Shown here: in pieces, positions 46,501-54,643 of the stretch
Layout: every line of letters starts with the position of its first letter
Position numbering within the stretch: position 1 is the first letter of the stretch
Source of the DNA: Durusdinium trenchii
Taxonomy: Eukaryota > Sar > Dinophyceae > Suessiales > Symbiodiniaceae
Assembly (NCBI GenBank): GCA_963970005.1
Contig: CAXAMN010003780.1
Location: 976,856-1,040,855 of the forward strand
Length of the DNA stretch: 64,000 nucleotides
Direction: 5' to 3'
The notes under the pieces: generated by a model
Database searches by the model: none
Told to the model about the DNA's origin: nothing
What the model saw: the letters and a program-made list of their open reading frames with translations, nothing else
Program-made: the position numbers and the translations under genes

Positions 46501-47808
46501 GGCTATCTGAAGTGGGTCAATTCCACTCAGCAGGTTGCAGACGGTCTAACCAAGCCGAGTGCAAAAGACCAGTTCGCTCACATACTCAAACGAGGAGTAC
46601 ATGCACTTCGGTATGACCCCAACTTCACGGCAGCCAAAAAGGTCTCCAAGGAGGTCAAAGCAGACGAAGAGAAGGAGCAAGATGAGGCTGCGTGGCGACT
46701 CTTCGATGGAGAAGTGCTGGAGGTTGAAGAGATCCCCAAAGAGATCTGTCAGTTGCCAGGTTGCGGCAAAAAGCTCACAACCGACCAGGGACACCATCGA
46801 TATTGCAGTCGGAGACACTACTACAAAGACTATCATCGTCGAGGTCTCCGTGAAGATCTGTGGGAGAAGTCTGCAAGAGTGTCCGTGGCGTTGTTGGCTA
46901 CGCATGCATTGAGCAAAGCTGGAGTTCAAGCTATGCCCTTGGACTTCGAGGAGAAGAACTTCAGAGATGAACGCCTGTGGTGGACTTTGTTGGTGGTGGT
47001 ATTTTTTTCGTTTGTTGGTTTGCAGTTTGTGACCTACAAGGTCTATGTGTTTGTGACCACCTTTGGCCAGTTCGTGCTCAGGCGTGTGATCCCTCGCGCT
47101 GCAAGAAATGAGATTGAAATCCATGAGGAGCCTGAGAATGAAGCAGAGCCTGAGAATGACGACATGATTGTCAGGGATGAGAGCACACAGTATGACGAAG
47201 TCCCTGAGATTGACTCGCTGCCGCGCCATGGCGATCTTGGAGAAGAAGAGCTGGCAGTGGATGAAAGAATCAGCGACGCTGGAAGTTCATCTGTGAACGA
47301 CGACCCTGAAGTCAATGAAGCTGAATGGATTCGCTGGAACCAAATCAAGGAGAGTGTCGAAAATGAGGTGAACCAACGACGCTGGAAGCGCTTTCTGAGA
47401 GAAGTGGTTGGCGACAATGAGAACATGCAGATTGATTCTGCGCTGCGTGGAGTGATCATCCAAGAGAATTGGACCGACACTCGATGTCGCACCTACAAGA
47501 AACTCCTGGACATTGAGGACACAGTGAACTGCACCTCTGACCAGATTCGGCTGTGGAATCGTTTGTACAATGACCGGCTGCTGTTCATGATCGAAACGGA
47601 CATGCTGGTGAAAAAGCAAAGAGAGGAGCTCGAAAGTCTGGACAAGATCAAGAAGTTGCAGAAGAGATTTCTGGACTATGAAGTTCAGGACAAGCAGATC
47701 CAAACCCCGCTGACGCTGGACCCTGAGAGAAACAAATTTGTTTTGCTGCCTGAGAAGCAGCATGGTGCCTGGATGTTTTGCAGTCCCTACTATCCACACC
47801 GCGATTGA
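40537..47808 (+). CDS. Copia Gag-Pol polyprotein with MTase-like insert
   Basis: The start is the first ATG after an upstream in-frame stop; a GTG at 40498 is in frame but unlikely in a eukaryote. Length is 2,423 aa, residues counted from this ATG. Gag-like helical domain about 60-250. Acidic block 256-304. Gly/Lys-rich basic tract 335-369. Aspartic protease D-S-G-A-T with Asp453. Methyltransferase-like region about 642-860 with A-P-P-C (Cys703) and M-E-H-P (Glu755). Integrase zinc motif H916, H921, C949, C952 and catalytic D979, D1037, E1073 (exact DX35E). SH3-like integrase tail before a Ser/Pro/Glu linker. Reverse transcriptase about 1470-1700 with Asp1556 and HVDD (1671-1672). RNase H D1852, E1906, D1951. 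C-terminal Cys/His cluster 2071-2094, hydrophobic segment about 2148-2184, charged tail to PHRD. The proteins would assemble virus-like particles, copy the RNA and integrate the cDNA. All catalytic residues seen are present. Confidence 0.93.
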   Translation: MNRGAGTAERSEPPRRTQRRVRTPREEDFPEDLLQPPRANGGSPGRTGGSNYKGLDSGLSKACPDTDKLNQKNYRSFRRRVELFERQCHRRSVDAAIEGTLLLISRLQDLAWDSTEQISFEALERSSRPFTFVYEILDNLYQYEQQVEVPTRCEEFFAEFQRLKNEDMTSYLVRHRTLLKRMKEVGVEMPALLSGWHLLTRAGVPRWTHVQVKALCQGELEYEKVHKALMKMFGGDHRPNPKDLMKMTGSSNDVMFEDDYDIDDEEGFYEEEDLEWWDDEIHYEEDEEWPEEMDEAADAVDEAFISYLDSRRRMRELALSRGFFPVVALGPDVEGKGGGKGKSKSSSKGKGKGKSSMKGKGKGKSGFRRTFDNRRPMSGLRRLTSSSNSSNTNDIKSTLSGSTGQHGPRFKRFRVQSNGVKEVPEEQVSMVEENATVDECYFAALLPGQAIIDSGATRTIVGEDVWKEWLSFAGALDVKITEATRDFKFGGGEVLRSSYDVTFPVALQGQDLVVTASVVPGKTPFLLARPTLEEWKVQQDYEKGMLRIMNSDWFKPERGRKGHYIVNLFEDNTMDETSLVEEALAIPEEIQVIVREEKTDWEIEPSIHKEVEDANEWVQLDFEDESLIHEVLTNIQSKPKMNFFEVYVDEGRLATTLVQKHEDVEVATFTLPDWDFSTIEAQESFISLLKRIRPEHVWLAPPCTKWSTMQNLNALTPEAQEKLKKERCQEEKDHLKFVAQVFYVCADAGLGVSMEHPRGAESWKTKTMSEMDMTYLMDAECDRCQTGLCVKLSNGMIGKVKKPTRIRTNSPLVYDALNLTCTCAPGEHVKMEGRSRELKQMQNYERGFVQRATDAIYRDMCKRWHDNEMLKIFVTDELDELEVRKEKEEEKNVQKEDKELMRTHGRKAWQIVNKLHRQLGHPGREKLIHALKGAKFPEEVIQCARKFTCEICQSEAPKKLAHPASLDEASYFNEVIEMDTFHLKWKDEKVKILAIIDLFTKYEVNAVLPRETEAAELKIIEDLWFHPFGFPIKLKTDASGAHMSQNFIDAMDGYKIKLVLIPKEAHYRLGTIERLHAVRRLQLLKMRKEMPDIKLDTAIRVACDQRNRLRTVHGSSPAEMVFGRAPNAVSGLLDEPQDLRPELPVAVQEHVTLRVAAAKAFHSANHDALLRRSLLARPRAEHEPSSLGSWVFYWRQGDQKLEPSRWRGPAILCMIEPRVTDSGACRPSVYWVAHGSSLVRVAPEHVRPELPRERLARLEHFPETALDRPVQETIRQVLQPVRGPVRFLDLAPADISSSSGGTSFANASSTQPEQQPPSPAVAPTADNNTADNLEDPNDEKEAKLNELVIEEPIPSIPEEGDQNMPAAKQEAEESKEISQEPEGKQSRERSRSPPMRDEKAQAFRSYNMARQLDGMGPVAEDDPGFQRLWQSSQPMEEDEELMADTFNEKKLSAEEKKEFDLAKDKALQVWLDNAAWKAVNESEAREGEVLPARFLQRWKPTKTGKVANARVIIQGFRHKDVLTEELDRESPTLSRTGRMLILIWACQFSWKVFAADVKSAFMQSKSIDEQTRIFIRPTAEMRRRLERLMGLKPWELLKATKPAFGDVRAPRQWYESAREFLLEEAKFLVHPLDNCVFLSVRRAYSDDPEFQVFSHGGVPSIVDGILGLHVDDFLGCGEGVNSVEDATGANVTEEENFEWCFKKRLQMLSKKFRFGSWDFGRNSQILFCGTSIEQSLNNDVITLSLKEYVHKIKPITLDKSRKTMSDALLEEKEVKMLRALIGALAWPAGQCLPQLSASISLLQASSSSPTVYDINVANKLLRFAKEVVQGYNMTLRRHGSSLAELRFGVYMDASWGIRPDGASQGGHAIFVGTEAEMTEGKPFPLTLVSWHSKKLTRMCRSSLSAEAQSAAGAIDETEWTKIYAAAMVCPTVPIAEESTLRMFGQTPALTDAKSLFDSARSVSAGLRLTEKRTAIEVCIVKERLNAMLGYLKWVNSTQQVADGLTKPSAKDQFAHILKRGVHALRYDPNFTAAKKVSKEVKADEEKEQDEAAWRLFDGEVLEVEEIPKEICQLPGCGKKLTTDQGHHRYCSRRHYYKDYHRRGLREDLWEKSARVSVALLATHALSKAGVQAMPLDFEEKNFRDERLWWTLLVVVFFSFVGLQFVTYKVYVFVTTFGQFVLRRVIPRAARNEIEIHEEPENEAEPENDDMIVRDESTQYDEVPEIDSLPRHGDLGEEELAVDERISDAGSSSVNDDPEVNEAEWIRWNQIKESVENEVNQRRWKRFLREVVGDNENMQIDSALRGVIIQENWTDTRCRTYKKLLDIEDTVNCTSDQIRLWNRLYNDRLLFMIETDMLVKKQREELESLDKIKKLQKRFLDYEVQDKQIQTPLTLDPERNKFVLLPEKQHGAWMFCSPYYPHRD

Positions 47809-47867
47809 CGATCGCGAAGGGCCATTTTTGAATTTTCTCCACGACTTGATTCGGTTGAGATGGGTCT

Positions 47868-47877
47868 GAAGAAAAGA
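47868..47877 (+). other. Candidate polypurine tract
   Basis: GAAGAAAAGA lies 11 bases before the 3' LTR. A tract directly abutting the LTR would be more usual; the abutting bases here are pyrimidine-rich, so plus-strand priming may use a less usual site. Confidence 0.4.
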
Positions 47878-47888
47878 CTTTCCTCCCG

Positions 47889-48065
47889 TGTCAATGTCAC
47901 GAATGCACATTGGTAGATTTGATCCAATTTCATGTTTTTCCAACCGCTGTTGGGCTTACGAGGGCCCTTGACCGCCAATCGACCGCTACGCCTTTCGCAG
48001 AAACGTGCTTTCTTTTTCATCGACGGGATCGAGACTTCGAGGGCTTGTCATCCCCTTCAACGAGA
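47889..48065 (+). repeat. 3' LTR (177 bp)
   Basis: It is identical to the 5' LTR. Host sequence CGGTG follows at 48066. Confidence 0.93.
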
Positions 48066-48070
48066 CGGTG
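48066..48070. repeat. Target-site duplication CGGTG, right
   Basis: Exact copy of 40222-40226. Confidence 0.92.
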
Positions 48071-48317
48071 TAGATAGAGCCAGTGGTTGTTTTGTGATGG
48101 AATGGGCCTGGAGAGCTTTGGTATATTCGCGACCGATGGATTGAAGGTATCTCCAAATCCGCACGGTGGCCATGGTCCACCAAAAAAACATGTTTTTCAA
48201 TGCATGTCCTGGTCGCTGCACCGTTCTCAGAAAGTGAGGTTGGAGACACTGTCATGTAGGTGCCAGGAGGATCCCTTGGGTTTGACGTGGATTTCACGGT
48301 TTCACCCTTCCGATGAG

Positions 48318-48438
48318 GCTGGAAGAGGCCCCGGTGAAGACGCTGTACGTGAAGACGCAGCGACGTGCGCAGAAGGTTCGAGCCGTGCTTCATGCCAATG
48401 GCACTGGCAGTGTGCGCCTGGCCTCAAGCAGCCTGGAT
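48318..48438 (+). CDS. Exon of unknown gene, downstream of LTR element
   Basis: The exon follows CGATGAG and ends before a strong donor GTGAGG at 48439. After one base it reads LEEAPVKTLYVKTQRRAQKV, then RAVLHANGTGSVRLASSSLD. GC3 is high. The single leading G completes a codon with the AG that ends the exon at 40155, giving an Arg junction, so the whole LTR element would be spliced out. The protein is not recognised. Confidence 0.65.
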
Positions 48439-50841
48439 GTGAGGATATTTTCGGGGGGCATTACGGAAACCCTAGGGCTCCAACTACCTTCGGAAAATAG
48501 TTTGGGATGAAGTAGGTAGGTGCCAGATGGTAGCAGATCTCGTGGAGGATTCTAGACGTTGAGACCCATCCGACATGCTCCTTGAGTGGACCATTCTGGT
48601 GCAAAGTCATTTTTTCAAGGGGTAGCAGCTTTTCAGAATCAGGTGCTTCCGGTCCCGAACAGGAAGAACAAGTTGTCACTCGACATGTCTCCCAGGGATC
48701 AGATCTTTGGGGTCGTGGGCGACCTCGTGTTGACGACCTCTTCATTGTGTGAACAGACTGCCCCCGAAAAAGGGGCACTAAGAGATATTCAGATTCAGAT
48801 CCACAAAGTTGTAGTCTCGAACGAGAGGTCAGCCGCAGAGAAGCCAGCATGCAATTGTCCGTGTGTGTATCCTTCAAGCGCTTGAAGTCAAGCGTGAACA
48901 TATGTTTCTCCCCGTTCAGTGATGTATGCGTGCAGGAAGGCCCGAATCCGACATGTCGGTTCCTTTAGAGGAGATAGAGTGCACTTGGAGAGAGGACTGA
49001 GTGTCCCAGATCTGGAGATTTTAGACTACTGTATAAGAGTTGGAGGGAACATGTCTTTCTTGAGGCTTTGAGGTTTGTAGGACCTGTGGACTTTTCATGT
49101 GCTGGTGATTGGCAATGCTCCAAGGCTTTATTGCCGAGGAACAAGGAGAGATGTTGGAAGTGGTTCAGAACTTTCTCATGGACTTGAGCCTTAAACTTGC
49201 AGAGAAGGGACTTTGAGCGATTTGAGCTGCCCCCAATGAGTATGCATACCTTGTCATTTTTGGTTTCGCATGTTTGGAACGTTTTTGAGCAAGTCTGCTT
49301 GGGCCATTTCTCGTCTAGGTGCTTTGAGCGTTGCCGCTAGTGCATAGCCCCATAGTATATAGTGACTTCAAATGTCACAGAGAGGTCCCTGTCATCAATT
49401 GATCCTTGTGGTTTCGGTCTTCAACATCATTGTTGCAACGCAACCAGAAGTGCATCAAGGTAGTGAGATCCAACAAGTCAATGATGTCAATGCAGGTTTG
49501 AGCGTGCACGGAGCCTTTGCACACCCAACTGGGCCAACTGAGTCCATGAACACACCTGTGTTGGCGCCAGGAGGGTCCAAGAAGAGGTACTGGATCCTCA
49601 CACAGCCGAGTAAGAGCCCAGGCATTATGGTGATGGCGGCAGCTACTGGCCGTCCAGTTTGGCCAAATTCTGGTTTACGAACCAGCTGGGCAAGATCATC
49701 GTATATCCCGTTCGATTCTCTTTGGAGGTGGCTAGGCGGTATTATCTATTATTATATGTATACAGTAGATATGATATTCCATATATGTATATCATTGTAT
49801 AGTATTATCACATATAGATACACTATACATATTATATATGATTTGGATGGCATTATGTATTCCCCTCAAGGGTTCCGAGAGGCTTCCATAAACTTCATCC
49901 CATTGCTGGGCGGAACGCACGCACGCAGGAATCGGGGTTTGTGTATGGGGATCGTTTTCACTCCTGAATGTTGTGATACATGAATGGCAACATATTGCAA
50001 CGGTTTCTTCCCGGCCGGCGACCAAAGTCAGCATGCAAACGCATGGGTATTGTTTATATTTAACTCAATGCTATTATACTGTCTCATTTTAACGTTCACA
50101 ACTGTACATATTTTATTGTGACATGCTCGCTCACCACGTGAGGCGGTCTATAGGCTAATCAACAGAGGAAGTCGAAGAGTAGGTTGGAAGAAGCTTGGCT
50201 GACCGATCGTTCTTGCCATGCTTGTGGGGTGCGCCATGGTGTGCCTCTTTAGGATTGTTTGGGGGTGACCAGTGGGGTCACCCTATCTAGTTGTATTGGG
50301 CTACTCCGAATGATTCCGGGCATTTGATCTTGGACCACGATCATCCTCACAAGGGAGGCTGTGGCCAACCAATATACATGAACATCATGACTTGCATGGG
50401 CACTGTGATCATTAGGGTGTCGATCCACTTTTTGGCAGACATACAAGTCCAGCTCCGCCCCGGACCTTGGCCTGCTTCCCATTCTCAGGGATGGTAGAGT
50501 TTCACAGAAAAACCTGGCATTTGTCCTGCCTCGCGGGGATTTCTCGGCGCGAGACCCTCTTGACAGCAAGTATGGCAGCATGTTGGACTGCGAGGTGTAC
50601 GAAGGCCAGGTTTCTCATTGCACATCGATGTTGGACCTGATTTATTTTAAAGAGGCGCACAGACACAAACGCACACACACGTTTAGACTTTTAGAAATTG
50701 CAAATATTACAATATCAATGTTACACATATTCCTTTATGATATCTTATGATTATGATGCTTTGTGATATCCTTGTCATTTAATTACCCCTGACTTGTGTG
50801 TTGCGTCATTGGCATTTGCTTCCGCACCTGGGCCGGGCCAG
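48439..50841. other. No well-supported gene
   Basis: A 203-codon + strand frame at 49,372-49,983 lacks coding bias in its 3' half, which runs through TA-rich sequence. The middle (49,540-49,700) may hold an exon (GSKKRYWILTQPSKSPG) but no junction stands out. TA-rich hairpin-prone sequence lies at 49,740-49,850. Confidence 0.35.
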
Positions 50842-50996
50842 GTGGCGGCCCAATGATGCTGCACCACTCGCAGCACTTGGTCCCTCAAGTGTTGAGACGC
50901 CTGGGGTATTTGGACCATGAGTACAATACGGATCTTGCGGAGGCCATGTTCGTCTTTATCAACCAAAAGAAGAATCTGGGCGTGCAAAGACGCTGA
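50842..50996 (+). CDS. Candidate 3'-terminal exon
   Basis: The exon follows GGGCCAG and ends at TGA 50994-50996. It reads GGPMMLHHSQHLVPQVLRRL, then GYLDHEYNTDLAEAMFVF and a basic end NLGVQRR. It is compact and protein-like, with GC3 bias in the first two thirds. A second acceptor (CTCGCAG) before the HLVPQ stretch is possible. It could be the end of the gene carrying the LTR element, but nothing links them directly. Confidence 0.55.
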
Positions 50997-51909
50997 GCAC
51001 CCCTTCGCACCCCATTGTGCGCTGAGCCTTCAGCAGGCGGACCTTGATAAACGTGAGTGAGTAGGTCAGCGCTTTTTCAGCTCACATTCCCGGTGCCATC
51101 AACTTGAACGGGCGTCCTTCTTGAGAGGTCCATTTGATTTCAGAGTCTAGGCGTCTAGGCGAGTGCGGGTGTGCGCACACAAACCCTCCTTTGTAGGGAA
51201 ACCCTGAGCTCAGGAACAAGGAACTCTTGCGCAAGCATGGCCATATGAGAGCTGCATCTAGCGCCCAGGTGCGCTAGCTGAAGGGAAGGGATATAGGGGA
51301 GAGGCATCGATTTAAAGGACAACATATCAACATAAACAATCAGGAATGAATAGCAATCAAGCTGGGACCAAGAAAACAGCAAAGTGGAACAAAAGAACAA
51401 ACACAAAGAGAAGGAATCGCACAAGAGAAAGACACACAAGGAGAAAGAACATGAAATACCTAAAACTATACACATATAAATGAACAAATTCATAAGCAGG
51501 GAAACAACTAAGTATACAGAGCCAAATAAAAACATTTATATTACTTTAATTTAATAAGCTCACCATTTGGTATCAAACAAGGACGCAAAACCAGGACATA
51601 AGAATAGACCGACAGAAGCACAAATGTGCACCGACCAGCATAAGCAGGAAGCAAAAACAGCAAAACAAAAAACATCTCCAAACAGGCCTGAAGCAAAACC
51701 AAAACCAGTCCAGAAAGATAGGAAACAAAGCAATGGCAAAGTAGTCAGGCCATGAAGAGAAGACTTTGGGTTGGTCCGGGACCACCGGCGGTGTTGCGCT
51801 CGAGAGCGACTCGCTGTTTCCACGTGAGCATTTGGAGTGGGGGCGCTCATGCGATGCCGAACATACGCCCTTGGCGGTTCAGCTGTTTGCCCGCTTGCAA
51901 AAATCCGAG

Positions 51910-52160
51910 TGAGTCAGCTAAGCCTAGTTTAGAATCAGAGATTGAACAATTGCACGCAATTGCTGATGTTTAGCTGGGAATCAGCGAAGTTAAGTATGAC
52001 CTAGCTGGGACTTAGCTAAGTCAGCGAAGTTTGACTTAGTTCCAAATAATGCCAGACTTTGTTTGTGCTTAGCTAAATACAACTTGGTGTGGAATAAGCG
52101 AAGCACAATTTTACTTTGAATAAACTGGACTTAGCCAAGTAGGACTTAGCTTGACATAAA
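51910..52160. repeat. Degenerate GACTTAGCTAAGT repeat
   Basis: Variants of TAGCTGGGACTTAGCTAAGT and CAGCGAAGTTTGACTTAG recur about every 20-30 bp and are partly palindromic (CTTAGCTAAG). Confidence 0.6.
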
Positions 52161-52904
52161 CTATATAGGTAACAGCCGCAATAGCGACCCTCAACGAATT
52201 GCAACATTGAGGATGCCGCCAAGAGACAAAACACTGGAAGGGTTGTCACTTTGGGACAACAGACTCATCAAAGCGTGTAGCAAAATACACCATGTTTCAC
52301 ATGGGTTGGTAACTGCCTAGTCGTTTTCTGCTTGTAATTACAACGGCCAAAGCACGGCCCACAAAAAAAGAAAAAACAAAGGTCGTTGTGTCGATGTCTT
52401 GAAGAGCAGCTAGCTAAATGATTCTTCAACGTGCTTTGCCTTTGTTGGCTTTTTTAGCCAGGTGTCCCAGCTTCTGCAGCAGCAAAGGTCTTGCATTCAT
52501 TCTGAACACAAACGACCAGACATACTCTTCCAAGCGATCGTTGTCACGCCTGGTGGTGACATGAACATACACGCGTCCGTATCTACAAAAACTAAACCAA
52601 AACCCTGCATCCACAGGTCAGCCTGTTCCTGATACCACAAGCACACAAGTCCACAAGCAACTCTAGCCCAGCCAAAGACTAGAAGGAGATCGTTGACCTG
52701 GCATTGTAGTCTAATAATACAATGGCTCTTAGACTCCCAGGGACCAGCCACTTCAGATAGACTCCAACTTCATTCTCCATTGGCAGAACCGGCTTGTTGT
52801 TTCACAGCACGGAATCGGTGTGGAATCGGCATATACAGAAACAGTACCTACTCACATGACTATCTAACACCACTATACAGTACAAAATCATGTAAAATCG
52901 TTGA

Positions 52905-53425
52905 CAATGTTGTCAATCGACATCCCCGCCCCACCCCCGACCCCACTTTTAACCACACGACGAATCGATGACAATGTTGTGAAATGGATGATAATGTTGT
53001 GATGTCGATGACAACGTTGTGAAATCGATGACAATGTTGTGAAATCGACTTACCTCCATCCCAACCCCCCACCCCGCTTTCAATATCTTCTATAATCACA
53101 CGACAAATCGATGACATTCAATGCCAATTGTGATGTCGATGACAATGTTGTGAAATCGATGACAATGTTGTGATGTCAAGGACAATGTTGTGAAATTGAT
53201 GACATGTTTGTGAAACCGGCTTGCCCCCACCCCACTTATAATCACATGACTCATCGATGACAATGGGGTGAAATCGATGACAATGTTTGGATGTCGATGA
53301 CAACGTTGTGAGAAATCGATGGCAATGTTGTGATGTCGATGATCATGTTGTGATGTGGATCACAGTTCCGTGATATCGATGACAATTTTGTGATGTCGAT
53401 GATCATGTTGTGATGTGGGTTGTAA
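52905..53425. repeat. Composite minisatellite, 20-bp unit plus C-rich spacer
   Basis: The 20-bp unit GATGACAATGTTGTGAAATC (alternate end GATGTC) recurs in three blocks. Blocks are separated by related C-rich spacers of about 40-65 bp that contain CCCCACCCC and a (T/A)ATCACA(C/T)GAC end (near 52920, 53050 and 53220). The array is therefore a higher-order repeat. Confidence 0.85.
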
Positions 53426-53731
53426 CATGTCAGGAGGTACGAAAGAAGGAAACAATTGCGTTTGGCCATAGGGTCACTACCACGGCCGCGAGCACTGTAT
53501 AGCTAAGTCAGATATGTCCTAGTTCTTGGAAGTGTTAAGTTAATATTATTAGTCATGCCAACTCACTCCAAAACTCCACTTGTTGCACTAACTCCGCTAA
53601 TGGCAAGTCAAACACAATGACTGGACTGCGGAAGTTGTGGCCTGGGTTTTGAGCCTAAGTTTTTTAACAGTGATTCAGGCAAGTGAGGAACTTCAACAAT
53701 AGAGTGCACGCGCTGATTGCCAATTGCCCCC

Positions 53732-53887
53732 AACAACGGTTGTCCCGACACTGTTCCTTCCTTTGACCCCGCACTTGAGGAGATTGAAGCGCGTCTCCGG
53801 GATGTGTTTGTGGCACCGGAATGCAGTGGACACTGGCGGTTGGCTAGGCCACAAGATGTCCGACTGCTGGAGCATTTGCGTGGCTAG
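53732..53887 (+). CDS. Candidate 3'-terminal exon
   Basis: The frame, open to TAG at 53885-53887, reads NNGCPDTVPSFDPALEEIEA, then RLRDVFVAPECSGHWRLARP and a helical end LLEHLRG. The peptide is convincing and GC3 is moderate to high. The 5' edge is not defined because no clean AG is seen just upstream, and a donor-like GTTGGC near 53839 could end it earlier. The function is unknown. Confidence 0.45.
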   Translation, partial: NNGCPDTVPSFDPALEEIEARLRDVFVAPECSGHWRLARPQDVRLLEHLRG

Positions 53888-54479
53888 GCCCATGTTTTTT
53901 GCAGTTTGGGGATGGTAGGTTTCAACCATATGCTGCAACAGAGATTATATATATAGATATATGTGGACGGATGGACCATCAAAAAGTGACTGCAGCAGTA
54001 TTTGTACACCCGTAAAGAACCTTGTTCATTCTTCCGGAAGTGCCTCCGCCAGTTCAAGAGTTTGGGTTCGTCTTAGTGCGGTAAATACACCATATTGTTC
54101 AGAGTTAGGCCACTTTTTGAGCTGTAAGATCATGTTTATTGCGTTCGATTGGAGTACTGTACTGGAACCGCGAATAACACAGCAAAAAATGATCCTGTGA
54201 ACTCGCTACAGCAATTGTTACGAAAGTACAACAGACGCAGATTTGAAGTGGAAAGCCACCTGTGCGTGTAGGAGCAACGCAGGTGGGAAGGGGTTATGTT
54301 CCCCTTCCGATGGAACTTGTGGATGGAGGCAAAACAAACACATCAAAACACGTGGTCGTCGACCTTCTTGGCAGTCTACTCTGTCCAGTTTGGGTGGTCA
54401 GTACACTTACCACCCAACAGCACCCCCGGCACGAGTGAAGGGCCGTTGGGTGGTGTGGGTGACACCTGAGGTCGAGAAG

Positions 54480-54643
54480 GCTTTCTGGGCGAGGACGAAG
54501 CCAAAAGCAATGTTTTCCAGGCAATGAAATCCTACTGCAAAGAGCGTGGTTTACCTCAGATGAAGACCTATGGTGGCTGCACCACTATCATTATGAATTC
54601 CTTGCGAATGGCGAGTCGACGGCTCTTTAAGTTTGAGCTGTGA
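54480..54643 (+). CDS. Candidate 3'-terminal exon
   Basis: The exon follows GTCGAGAAG and ends at TGA 54641-54643. The frame reads FLGEDEAKSNVFQAMKSYCK, then ERGLPQMKTYGGCTTIIMN and a basic amphipathic end RRLFKFEL. An in-frame TGA just upstream means the exon must start about here. No family is recognised. The peptide quality is good. Confidence 0.6.

Larger units (their letters stand above)
40227..48065 (+). mobile_element. Complete Ty1/copia-type LTR retrotransposon
   Basis: A 7,839-bp element with identical 177-bp LTRs, a 5-bp target duplication, a primer binding site one base after the 5' LTR, and a single intact polyprotein ORF. Integrase before reverse transcriptase defines Ty1/copia order. 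Compared with typical copia elements (about 5 kb, polyprotein about 1,300-1,500 aa) it is enlarged by an insert between protease and integrase and by a C-terminal extension of roughly 450 residues. Identical LTRs and no stops or frameshifts point to a recent insertion. Codon use (purine-rich, GAA/AAG-heavy) differs from the GC3-rich host exons. It lies in an apparent intron, in the same orientation as the host gene. Confidence 0.95.
50997..53731. other. Gene-poor, repeat-rich stretch
   Basis: It is A-rich with many ACAAA words at 51,300-51,760. It contains the degenerate CTTAGCTAAGT array and the 20-bp composite minisatellite. No exon is supported. Confidence 0.45.

Noticed and set aside
49372..49983. 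203-codon + strand ORF
   Set aside because: The 3' half passes through TA-rich sequence and there is no domain-like pattern. At most a small exon may lie within it.
52905..53425. CRISPR-like array of 20-bp repeats
   Set aside because: Units are directly adjacent without unique spacers, the interspersed C-rich blocks are related to each other, and no cas genes are near. The setting is eukaryotic.
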